DNA of 64,000 nt from Neurospora intermedia (taxonomy: Eukaryota > Ascomycota > Sordariomycetes > Sordariales > Sordariaceae): assembly GCA_037102815.1 (NCBI GenBank), contig BTPP01000005.1, forward strand, positions 1,922,001-1,986,000. The letters are read 5' to 3'. Under the pieces are notes generated by a model, which searched no databases, was not told the origin of the DNA, and saw nothing but the letters and a program-made list of their open reading frames with translations. Shown here piece by piece: positions 54,095 to 64,000 of the stretch (the first letter of the stretch is position 1; the number at the start of each line of letters is the position of its first letter). Position numbers and translations under genes: made by a program.

Positions 54095-55596
54095 CTAACG
54101 GTCTTCCATGGCCTTAATGCGTTTCTTCAAGAATTCGAACGACGAGAAGAAGACGGCGTTAACAGCACAAGACCGGGCCATTGATACACCAAGACCGCGA
54201 TACATGTTGCGCTGGAAAAAACGGATCTTGACGGGCTCGACCTTTTCGCCCTTTGAATACATGAGCGAGTTCCGTTGATAAATGCTCTTGGCTGAGTCGA
54301 CCGGGTCTAGAGAAAGGTTTCACAGTTAGTTTTACCTTAACACCATGATGATCCGGGATCTCGGCTTACAGATTAACGCCCAAGAGACTATTCCGCACAT
54401 GCCACCGGCGATCAACACTGCGAAGGGGTTGTTATGGGTGCCAGCCCCGCCAAAAGTAGTAAGCAGCTGTTTGCTGCTTTCGTAAGTAATGAAGTACATG
54501 GCGGTACCGAGGGTATCTCGGGCTATTACATCCGGCCTAGTTAGTATCTTCTGAAACCATAGAATCGCAAAGAATTACCCACTCAAATGCAAGCCGAATC
54601 CTGTGTAAAGACCGCCTAGCCCTCGGTGCTTTACAATGTTTCCCATTGTCTTCAGAGTTCCCTTGTTTTGGTAACTCGCAGCAATGGCATGGCTTCCCGG
54701 TTTTAGGCAATTCTTCTTGTCTGCCATTAAAACTGAAACTTGCGCGCTGAGCTTAGTCAACTCGAATGGGCCTATAGTATTTTCCGGAAGCACGGCGTTA
54801 GCTTTCGCTTTTAAGGATTCCTCTAAAAGAGGTTCTTCGGTTGTTGCACACAGACTTACAAGCTATCAAGGTTATGCACGATCCGGCCGTTGCGCCAGCG
54901 GCGCCAAAGGTGGCAACAGTCCAGAAATTGGGCAACGACCCGTGGGAGGCGACATGGCTCATGACATCAAAGCCAAAGTTGCGTTTGACCCAGTCGCTAT
55001 ATGCGTATTTGGAGCGCTGATAGATGGAAAACGACACAGTCCGTACCGCAGTTATGCTGAGCATCGGGGCCGTGACGCCTAAGTCATTCAAGGCAGAAGT
55101 CAGGAAATTGGCACTACTAACCCCGGGCAAGGTGCCGGGAAAGGCGCAATAACCTACCTCGAAAGAAGCCCCTAAGCCTCTCGGTGTGATATGTCTGCTT
55201 GACACAATCGACAAATCCGGCATATTTGTACGTCTGCATCCGTGTCTTGACGCTGTCCAGGGGGAACGTGGACATGGTGGACAGCACGCTCGAGGCCGAA
55301 GCGGCAACCTCGGTGCGGTATTTTTTCGCCAGTCGTTGTGTGCTGTTCCAAAACTGCCCATCGCTACTAGGACCGGCATTCGTGAGGCTGCTCGTGCTTG
55401 TGCTGGTACCCCCATGCGAGCCATCTTTAGAGTTCCCTTTCAGCGATGTACTGTTCTCCTGGTTGTTGCTCTGTTGAGACATGATGGGAAATGATGGTGC
55501 AAGGCGACGGTGGCCAGCGGCTGGGCCATTGCTCGATATATTGCTGTCGTCGAGGAGGGCGTTATCGGCAGCTGGAAGGGTTGCTGTCGCGCGCAT
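54095..55596 (-). CDS. Mitochondrial carrier family protein
   Basis: Exons (minus) 55158-55596, 54860-55078, 54579-54771, 54370-54536 and 54095-54305 plus base 54306. From the first ATG this gives 409 residues; a start at 55482 (MSQQSNNQ) is an alternative. Role: an inner-membrane metabolite exchanger with three repeats of about 100 residues. Visible: the three signatures FPLDSVKTRMQ, CPFELTKLSAQ and YPVDSAKSIYQ, each in the PX(D/E)XX(K/R) pattern, and a Ser/Thr-rich N-terminal extension. GFFRG, GLYTGFGLHLSG and RGLGVSMARSCAVNAVFF follow each repeat in the expected places. Four of the five joins are clean; the third intron would be only 42 bp with its branch close to the acceptor. The substrate cannot be told from motifs. 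Confidence 0.85.
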
Positions 55597-58041
55597 ACTT
55601 GTTGATAATCTCGTGGCGCGCGAAGTCGCCCCTTGTCGTGGCTCTAATCTCGTATGTGTTTTGCAAAACGGGGGACTGCCCTTTGCCGGGAATCAACTCG
55701 GAAGAGGCCCGTCCGGCTAGACAGTGGTCTCGTCGATCGAGACCAAAGTCCTGGGCACAGTTGCAAAAGGCCGTTATGCCGGCTGGCGAAGGTCCGTCAA
55801 AGACACACCACCCCGCGCGTGCTTCTCGGTCTGGCGAGAAACCAGTGTTTTCCCCCCTATGTAGCTCTCAATGGGTGATTCCGCGCAGTTATCGAGCTTT
55901 TTCTGGTGATGAATCGAGTCGGAGAGAAGGCGAATGTACAAGTTTGAGGCAGGATTTAAGGGCCAGAGGCCTGATCGACGAAGAGGGGAAGGGGAATAGG
56001 GATTGGTTGGTGCCGAGGGCGTCCCTATTCCCTAGTCGGATGACAGTTGACCGATGGACGGCGACAAGCGACAGACGGCAGGCGATGCCGGTTTGCTTAT
56101 CGTAAGGTACTTCCCGTCGAGTGGGAAGTTGAAGGGTAGCTAGTTGACGCTGTGTGACTGGAACACAAGAAGCTGGAGAGATTGGAGCTCGAGGTGACCG
56201 GGTAGCGTAGGCTTGGAACCGTGCCTGTCTCTGGGAGCAATGCAGTGCACTTAAAGTTGTCGTGCGAGTGTGAAGCTTGCCCGGGTTGGTTGCGGGGTTC
56301 GACGATGAATGCAGTGGTGAGGTGTGCTAGCAATGCACTGTTCCGTCGGGGACTGCTGTTGGAACTGATGGTGGCTTGTGACGGCACGAGTGTACAAGTA
56401 CTCGGAGTGTACAGAGGCGTGCAATGGCTGGTGGTGTGAGAGTGCAATTGGAGAGAGAAGAGGAGGAAAGTGGAAAGTTGGAGTTGTTGCAGAGACGGAA
56501 TTCCAGACCGGGGGTTCGGAGTCACGATGCTACGGAAAATGGAGCTACGGCGGGTACTTCCACGCATCGTGACCGCTTGCTGGGTCCCGGTCCGGCAGTC
56601 CTCGGGCGCGTTTCGCCGTTGGACCATTTCTCTCGGCTGAGTCGCAGTGGAAACTGGAAACGCAGTCACGATACCATACCTATGTACATAACGATGGGGA
56701 ACTCCACTATAATGACGGATGATATTCTGGTGCTGCCTTTGTATTTTCCTTCCTTCGGAGCCCCGAATGAATGGAAGTTGGTGACAGCCCCACCAAGTCT
56801 CTAACACTGTTGCCCGAAATCTGAGGTAACCTAGCTCTCGCATGTACTCTCCATGTAATGCAACTGGCGCGGGGTTTCACTTTACCGGCACCTCAAGATG
56901 CTGCTTGAACCGCTTCAAACTTTGTTTTTTTTTTCTTCCACAATGTGACGGATGTGACCGATCTGGCCTGCTTCTTGTGGGGCCACGATCCCCGTGGCTT
57001 CAAAAAGCGTCTCATTTCCGTTCATCTTTGCAGTTGACAATCGCCCATTTCAGTGCGACTACAGCAATCGCCATCAATAATTCGCTCTGGAGATCTCCAG
57101 TGCCAAAGCAATCTCGAACCGTCGGTAAATGGGATCGGCCTTAAAAGTCTCAATCCCAGCCAACATCATACCGTCACTGATGCAGCACCGCTTGCCTGAA
57201 ACAGGGACAAGCGCATGTTATCTCGCCACCGACGTTCGATCGTGGTTCGTTATATAAACAAAAGGGACCCTTTCCGTGTTTCCTCTTTGTTGCTGCTAAC
57301 CATCAGAAGCGGAGATGCTGTTGTAGTGTGCACCTTTTCAGTAAAGGAGTCCATGGTTTCACAATCTAATCTCAAAGGTTTCTGGAACTGAGATAGGCCA
57401 GTCATATCTTGCCCTGGCTCTCATCAGCAGCCCCGAGGCAAAACCCGCCTAGAACGGAAACCGCGCCACAAGGTGGCATGGCGGGTAAGTTTAGCATGAA
57501 CTATTTGTAGCCGCTTCCCGCATGCAACACTTGATCCCGTTGTTGGGTATTTTGACCCTTATATCTGTTGTAAACGTGCCGCAACCCTTCCTCGCGCATC
57601 TGTTCTCCCAATGTTCTAGTTGTTGACCTTCCCTTTCTTGGTTGACAGCCCGCAGTCCACCATCATCCGAAGCCCAGAAGTTGCTACTCGGAAGAGCATT
57701 GTGGGCATGACGGCGTCCTCTTGGGCCTCACTTGTGGGACATAACTGGCCACCCCAGTGACAAGACCGCAAACCACCATTTTACACCACTATCATCAAAA
57801 CCCAATGCGGAGAAACCTGGGGAAAGATCCGACGGTGTGCAAAAGTGTCTCCAATTTGTGGAGTAATCACGACAATTGGAGCCGACTCATCTGACTCGGG
57901 TTGACCCCTTGTGATCGCCTCCTTTTTCCCGTCCGTGGATCTGCTTGAAGGGGGCATGCCAAATATCGCATACAAAATACTGGCACTGATGCCGGCTTCG
58001 AACCGCCCCTGACCACTGTTTCCCGGACTCTGGACACTTGT
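55597..58041. other. 2.4 kb intergenic, no gene supported
   Basis: A 248-codon open frame on the minus strand (56097-56843) is Ser/Thr-rich, CT-driven and lacks a family; it looks like leader sequence of the carrier gene. 56870-58040 holds nothing I can name. A spliced gene cannot be excluded. Confidence 0.5.
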
Positions 58042-58503
58042 TTACCGTAAACACAAGTTCATTGTATCGTTCAACATGGCGATTGTCTTGTCAAAATGCT
58101 CGTACTCCTTTTCATACACTGGATCCTTAAGCGCTCTCCTGTTGAGTTCCTTCTCTTCAGCATTTGCACTTCAACCTCTTCGCCTCTTCTATTTGACTTA
58201 CTGCTGGGACTTGGAAAGTGTCTGCGCCCTGATCCTCCACGGCCCGGTGCTCTTGTTCTGGATATACCTAACGTGTACCAGATTTTTGATGATTTTGTGC
58301 TCCACCCCGACATACGTCGCGGCCGACTCGAGAAACCACAACGTTGACTTGACCCTCGAGGGCTCAAAAGTGCCATTCTTATCGCGGAAGGCCGCACGGA
58401 GAGTGTCTCGAACCACAAAGCGCGCCGGCTTGGAGAATTGCACGGCCCTCAACGACCATCGTAGAAGATGTCGGTAGGCGTGGACGAGCTCCTGGTTCGA
58501 CAT
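58042..58503 (-). CDS. LYR-like small protein (fungal DUF1763 type)
   Basis: Exons (minus) 58202-58503 and 58042-58138, intron 63 bp (GTAAGT...CAG), giving 132 residues. Start is ATG at 58503 (MSNQELVHAYRHLLRW). Visible: an LYR-like tripeptide region AYRHLLRWSL near residue 10, followed by FVVRDTLRAAF and helical segments such as LWFLESAATYVG and KIIKNLVHVR. The spliced end is EKEYEHFDKTIAMLNDTMNLCLR. LYR proteins are matrix proteins that bind acyl carrier protein and help Fe-S transfer or respiratory-complex assembly. Without the intron the frame stops early and loses the conserved-looking C-terminal helix, so the splice is well supported. The exact target complex is unknown. Confidence 0.78.
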
Positions 58504-59227
58504 GATATTGGGTGTAAAACGGGTGTTGAAATCCTGATGGGATGCAACCAACGGCTATGTAATCATCAAGCCAATCGATAACTCGAGTGAACAGACGCAA
58601 ACTCAGCACGGACCATCATGGTAGGTAGGTATTGTCAGCGTACCACATGTGTATCAGGATGTGGACCGATAGCGTAACTTACGTCTTATCACTTACACGG
58701 ACTCCAACCAACCGGGGACGCCCTTTGTCCAAGGGCAACCACCAACTTACTCAAGCTTCGATACCAGTGGGCAAGAGAGGTTTACTTGGTTGAACAGGTG
58801 CCTAGCGTGTTGACACTTAGCTCAAGTTGTGATTGTTCTCGACAACATGGCGCACAAAGAGCCTTGTCCAAAAATATCCTTAGTCAACATGGATCGCTTT
58901 GTTCTCTCCCCTGGGTGACACATTAAGCTCCCGCCCTCTTTTGCCCTTTCCCGTAGGATCAATTAGTACACCCGCCATCGGACTATCACGATTGATCGCA
59001 CGATTTGATGACGGGAACCAAGATGAAAGAAAGCAATCCCCATCTTTGCTCCCTCCCTGGCGGGCCATGACGCCTTTTTCTCCCTCATAACGGCCGAGAC
59101 GAGAATGGCTGAGGAGGGAGCCTTCTAACTATATTCACGACTCTCTTCACCCTCAGCATCGTGCTCATGGAGATCTTGTGACTTTCTCACCCTCATATCG
59201 GGCCATTTGTCGTCGACATACAATACG
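58504..59227. other. Divergent intergenic region
   Basis: Promoter region shared by the LYR-like gene (-) and the Cys-rich surface protein gene (+). No coding sequence supported. Confidence 0.5.
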
Positions 59228-61131
59228 ATGGCCGTGATGATTTCAATGGTGTCCACGAGCACGGTGGCACTGATTCCAAGCGGAGTACCCATAAGCGCAG
59301 CAACACCGGCAGTTATCACTTCGGCGGCAGCATTACGACGTCAAGATGGTGGAACTGATGTTCCAATATTAACCAGCATCTGCGGCTATGCCGTCGCTGA
59401 AAATGCCAATCTCAAGTCCATAACGCCTCCAACGGACATGGTGTGTGCCATGTTTCCACCGAACCGGCTGTTTGGCTTCTGCCCGAAAAGGTCCTCCCTC
59501 AAAGACAGACAGGACATCGTCGACAACTGCTGGTGGAATGCCTGGTGTATCGATACTTATGATTGCAAATATGGCTGCGGTATTGCCGAGGCACGTACTC
59601 TGTTTGGTACAACAACATGGTATGTCCATCTGTTTTCATCTCCTCTATAGTCTCCTTCCCTATGAAACCCAGTTCACTAATTCGGGTATCTCAAACCAGC
59701 TATGCCGCATCTAATGCATATTGCCAACTCACCCGTCTAACGAATACTCATACCGACGAGGCAGATCCATACTGGATGGTCGGTTGCGGCGGTGGTCATT
59801 ATACGATTCACAACTACGTGCTGGATCAAAAGGCCGCTCTCGGAACGTCTACCACTGCCGCCACCACCACCACCACCACCACTACATCAAGCGGTAAGCG
59901 GAATTCGGTCTCGACTGTCGCTCCCTTAACCACCGGAGATGGCAACTTCACTGCTTCCCATGTGCAGGCGCCCGTCCCGATAGTCTCAACAGCAAAGCCC
60001 GTGATACCCACGTCTTCGTCACAACCACTAGAACCCCCAACACTCCAACAAACCCCCTCAACCAGCACTCTCCTGCCATCACCCTCCACTTCCGGTGTCA
60101 TTACCCTCCCACCTACCTTGACTTCAACATCCTCAACCCAAACCCATCCCGAGACCCAAGCCTCCGATTTCCCCACTCATATTTCCTCTGCCAACGCCCC
60201 TTCAGAAGAAGACCAAAACCAAAAGACACACAACCCTAAATCCGCCATCCTCGGCTCGGTCATCGGCGCCCTGGCAGTTATCTACCTCATCCTCTTCACA
60301 TGGTGGTACCGCGGGCCTCGTCGGCGGAAGCGGGCGCGGGAGGCCAAGGAGGCGGCGGCGGCAGCGTTAAGAGAACGGGGATTTTGGCGCAGCCCAGGGG
60401 CACCTGAAGAACATGGACTGTATGGAGCGAATAGTAGACCACCACCACATGGGATTCAAAAGCTTCAGGGGGGGACTCATGGACCTCGTGGTGAAATTCA
60501 TGAACTCGGGTTCGGAACAACAATGACACGGAACCCACGCACATCCACGACGCATCAAAGAATGCCCACCAACACTCCACAAACAAAGACCAAGTATGGA
60601 ATTGATGTGGATGCACACCATGGAAACGGAAACGGAGAGGTACCAGGTCTGAGCCCCCTCGGCCCCATGGTTCTTCTAAGTACAGGTACAGGGTGGGGAG
60701 GCTCACAGGCGACGAGTGCAAGTGCCGCTTCCACCACTAACATGTCGTCGGGTGTCACCAGTACCAGTTCTACCAACTCTGGATCCAGATGCGGGAGCGG
60801 GTGCCGAGCGTGTGCCGAATCTGGGATTTTCGGCATCGAAAAACCTGCCAAGGAGGCGGTGACTGCGACTATCAAGGAGGTGGCAGAGTTGGATGGACGA
60901 AACGTGACCTTTGAAGCAAGAGATCGAGTAAGAAGGGAACAGTTGGAGGGGATTGACTTGGCTCTTGAGCCTGTTCGGTGGAAGGGTTCGGGGAGTGGCG
61001 GTGGTACAGATACAGGTACAGGTACGACCAAAGGTGGAGCTTTCGATGCTGGCGGTGGTAGTAACGGTGCAGCTAGCACCCCTATGGGTGCACCTGTTGC
61101 GTGGACTAGGTACCTTGGTCCCTCCTCCTGA
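59228..61131 (+). CDS. Cys-rich single-pass surface protein
   Basis: Exons 59228-59619 and 59700-61131, intron 80 bp (GTATGT...CAG), giving 607 residues. Visible: a hydrophobic N-terminus (MAVMISMVSTSTVALIPSG) that may act as a signal or anchor and a dibasic RR near 37. A cysteine-rich domain with ten Cys (about 50-180) includes CWWNAWCIDTYDCKYGCG and, just past the splice, CYAASNAYCQL and GCGGGHY. A Ser/Thr/Pro-rich stalk (about 190-310) would be heavily O-glycosylated. One span at about 312-334 (ILGSVIGALAVIYLILFTWW) and a long basic cytosolic tail follow. This is the layout of fungal wall sensors and adhesins, but I do not recognise WSC or CFEM spacing. Two Cys-containing exons joined in frame support the model. 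Confidence 0.8.
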
Positions 61132-61511
61132 GTAGAATTTGGTTTGTAAAGCGAAGGATGAGAGGGGACAATATATGTAGGATAAAGCTATTGTGGTGAG
61201 AATTAGGGTAAGAGGGTGCTTTGGGTATTGTGCTAGTGGACATTACCATGAACATGCAAAGTGAAAGCAAGATAGTAGTAAGGCAGGACCTTATGGTGGG
61301 AAATAATAATCGCAATTGAATGTTTAGAGGAGAATGTAGCTCTAGGACAATCGAGCACTTCCAATCTATTTCGCTATCCGGGCTTTGGAACGCTCCGCTC
61401 CCTTGAGATCTCTGATATCCAACGTCTATGTGCGCACTTATCCAAAGAGAACACAAGGTCTAACTGCTTTGGATTGAACCTGTTCACTTGAAGTCGAAAC
61501 GTATCCAATAT
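61132..61511. other. Intergenic between convergent genes
   Basis: 3' flanks of the Cys-rich protein gene (+) and the transporter gene (-). No gene seen. Confidence 0.6.
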
Positions 61512-64000
61512 CTAGTCATCGCCTTGCCGAAGTGGCGCATAGCTACCACTATCCGATCCCTCGGCATTTCCTCTCCCTCTCCGTCCAACCAACCTCGACA
61601 ACCAGCCGCCGATTCCGCCACTGTTTTGGTTGGAGGAACTCTTATGTATAATCTCGACCTCATCCGGAGGATCGATCGGCAGGCCGGGAATAGCCGCACT
61701 GGCAAGTGGCCGACCCCGAATATCCAGCCGTGGCACGGGTGAGCCCGGCGCAACGAGAGGATCAACCTCAGCATGAAGTGACGGGGTGCTGACGGTGGGC
61801 GTGCCAAATGCGTTGGTGGAATCACCAAAGAGGGCGTCCATGTCCTCAAGCCGGACACCGCAGGTTTCGGGATACAGGAAGTATACTGCAAACCTCGTCA
61901 GTTGGATGGATACGTTGAGGGGTCGATATGAGGAAATACTCACCAATCACAAAACTAACAGCGCAAAAGAAGGCATGAATCAAGTACAGCCTCCAATGAA
62001 TCAGCTCTTGCAAAATGGGTGTCATCTCTCCAACCAAGAAGTTAAAGGCCCAGTTCGTCGCTGTTGAAAGACTAGCACCCTTGGATCGAATCTTCAAGGG
62101 CAATATCTCCGGCGGGTACAACCAGGGAATGGGGCCCCATGAGTATCCGAATGCTGCATTGTAAATCATGACCATAACCACAACTGCGGACGGTGTCCAA
62201 TGGGTGTCAAGGTACAAGAAGTACGAAATAGCGGACAGGGAAAGCACCATAGCCACAGCACCCGTCAAGAGGATATGCCGACGACCCCAGCGGTCGACAA
62301 TGTACCATGGAGGAATCGTCGACAAGAAGTAAGTGATGCCGTTGAAGCCAGTCATCAACACGGCGTCGTGGCCCACCCAGCCTGCAGACTCGAACACGAG
62401 GGGTGCGTAGTATGAGATGACGTTTATGCCGTTGAGCTGCGCCAGTGCTTGAGCGGACATAGCGATGAAGACGCGACGGCTGTATCGCTTGAACATCTCA
62501 CTGTATGTCCTTTCGCCCTCCTGGCGCGCAAGCAACACGCCCATCTTGATTTCTCTGAACTCATCCCTGGCGCGAGGATTATGGATGTCACCACCGCCGT
62601 ACAGGTTGGCAATCACGACGATGCCCTCCTCGTCATGATCATTGTCCAGGAGCCATCTAACATCCTGATTAGCAATCAATGGAAGCCGAGTACTGAAAAA
62701 AGGCTGTACTTACCTGGGTGATTCCACTATAATCAGACTTCCCAATCCCAGCAATGCGCCCATGATACATTGCATGAGGAGCGGAAGACGCCATGAGATG
62801 TTACCCTCAAGGAACCCACAAAAATAGTCTACCCAGACAGAGGTTGTGTAACCAATGATGTTACCCGAGAACTCAATACAAGCAAGCTTTCCTCTGTTAT
62901 GAGGAGGCGAGATCTCGGACTGGTAGACCGGAACGATAGTGGAGAGCATGCCGACACCCAAGCCAGCAATGATACGTCCGGTCATCATCATGGCCATATC
63001 GGTCGCCATGGTTTGCAAGGCACCGCCCACGAAAAAGATGCACGATCCGTAGAGGATAGTCTTGCGGCGGCCAATGATATCACCAATTCTACCCACCAGG
63101 AGCGAGGAGATGAGGGCACCTATTTCCAGAATCGCAACCATAGTGCCTATTTGCGCGCTTGTTGGCTGATTGAAATAGTCCTTGAAATACGGACCACTGT
63201 ACAGATCTCATCAGTTACTCGGCATTCGTGTCTATCGAGCGTGACAGAATGGGGTGTCAGGAAGCCGCAATAGAGGGGGGGTTCACGCACGTAATGATGC
63301 CGGACATGACACCCTGATCATATCCAAAAAGAAAGACGCCTAATGACACAAAGATGGAAGTGAAGTAGCTGTTACGAGCTGTTAGTTGTAGTTCACGCAA
63401 GTCAAAACATTGACGGGCAGCAGGAGACATCAAACATTAGCGGTTTGCCAGTAAGGCCATGAATGGGGTTTCGTGTTCCCGCCATGATGCTAGCAATAAG
63501 GCGCTCGGCCCGCGAGACAGTTCGGGGGGCGGCGTCGGGAATGCGAATTGCTTCCTTATCAACTGCTCCAGCTTGACCAGACGACCTGGAGGAGTGGGCA
63601 CCGGAGCGGGAAACAGACTCGTGATAATGGACGTGCTTGCCGCCGTGACGATGACGTTTCGGATGACGATGATGGACAAGGCCAGCGAGGGTGTCGTCCT
63701 CTAGGGTATCGTACAGTCTCTGGCGCAAAGGATCCTCGTGATCGAGCTGCTCGGCGATGTCACCGGTGTCGATCCACGAGGACTCGGAGGAGCCGTAGTC
63801 GTTGGAGTCGTCGCCGTCGCCGTCCTCCGAGTATCGCAAGCGCTCAGCAGGGTGTGGAGTAAGAAAGGAGGAACTGCCTTGTTTCCGGTTGCCGTGCGAA
63901 TGGGTCGACGGATCGTCTCGGGCAGCCGCGTGTGCGGAGAGCGTGCGAAGGGGGATATTGGAAGGGAGATGGTTCGCAATCGGAGTTGGCTGCGGAGGAG
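61512..64000 (-). CDS. MFS sugar transporter, 5' end outside the window
   Basis: Exons (minus): from beyond 64000 to 63436 (tentative boundary), 63291-63368, 62714-63196, 61944-62656 and 61512-61885. Role: a plasma-membrane sugar/H+ symporter or facilitator of the sugar porter family with 12 spans. Visible: FLFGYDQGVMSGIIT in span 1, GRIGDIIGRRKT between spans 2 and 3, PVYQSEISPPHNRGKL and VESPRWLL. Also seen are QLNGINVISYYAPLVF, DRWGRRH, PIPWLYPPEILPLKIRSKGAS and the PETCG end of span 12, where PETKG is usual. Unusual parts are an N-terminal extension of at least 185 residues, acidic then His-rich (HHRHPKRHRHGGKH), and a 100-residue C-terminal tail. The junction between the extension and span 1 uses a GTTTGA donor and is the weakest call. 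Confidence 0.9.

Noticed and set aside
56097-56843. 248-codon open frame on the minus strand
   Set aside because: Ser/Thr-rich product of CT-rich DNA upstream of the carrier gene, without a domain or credible splice partner.
57985-58012. GGCTTCGAACCGCC, resembling a tRNA T-arm
   Set aside because: The flanking sequence does not form the other cloverleaf arms.

Overview
The window is nuclear DNA of a filamentous ascomycete, almost certainly Neurospora (N. crassa or a very close relative). Genes are intron-poor with short introns (mostly 50-140 bp, GTRNGT donors, CTAAC/CTGAC branch sites), third positions are GC-rich, and gaps of 0.5-4 kb separate genes. Two spliced products match Neurospora proteins I recall well: the 623-residue NRC-2 kinase and the 108-residue cytochrome c CYC-1. 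Species assignment rests on memory, not on a search.

Layout. 1-5.5 kb: tRNA-Arg(ACG) (-), ESCRT-III subunit Vps24 (-), a 0.56 kb MITE-like element with 98-bp perfect inverted arms, and the Hsp90 co-chaperone p23 (+). 5.5-10 kb: sparse, with a Ser-rich ORF and a small Cys/Lys-rich protein. 10-16 kb: the mRNA-export adaptor Yra1/ALY (-) with one very long intron, a 56-codon OST4 gene (-), and the Tma46-type CCCH protein (+). 17-31 kb: an AT-hook/C2H2 protein, nrc-2, a CorA-like membrane protein and kinetochore DAD3 (all +), then mitochondrial ribosomal protein uS5m (-). 31-44 kb: a single-pass microprotein (+), an unrecognised 563-residue protein (-), arginyltransferase ATE1 (-), a 4 kb gene-poor stretch, a diphosphoinositol-polyphosphate Nudix hydrolase (+), and a COG7-like Golgi tether (-). 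45-64 kb: exosome Rrp42 (+), a mitochondrial-type protein (-), cyc-1 (+), ribosome-biogenesis AAA ATPase Rix7 (-), a mitochondrial carrier (-), an LYR-like protein (-), a Cys-rich single-pass surface protein (+), and an MFS sugar transporter (-) whose 5' end lies beyond the window.

Most genes are unrelated housekeeping functions (RNA processing and export, translation, mitochondria, secretory pathway), as is usual for a fungal chromosome arm. I see no biosynthetic cluster, CRISPR array, rRNA or virus-like element. The most unusual structures are the perfect inverted-repeat element at 2.86-3.41 kb, the 837-bp intron inside the Yra1 RRM at what appears to be the yeast YRA1 intron position, the upstream AUGs crowding the nrc-2 start, and the very small OST4 gene. 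Exon boundaries were read by eye from splice signals and reading frame; weaker ones are flagged in each entry.
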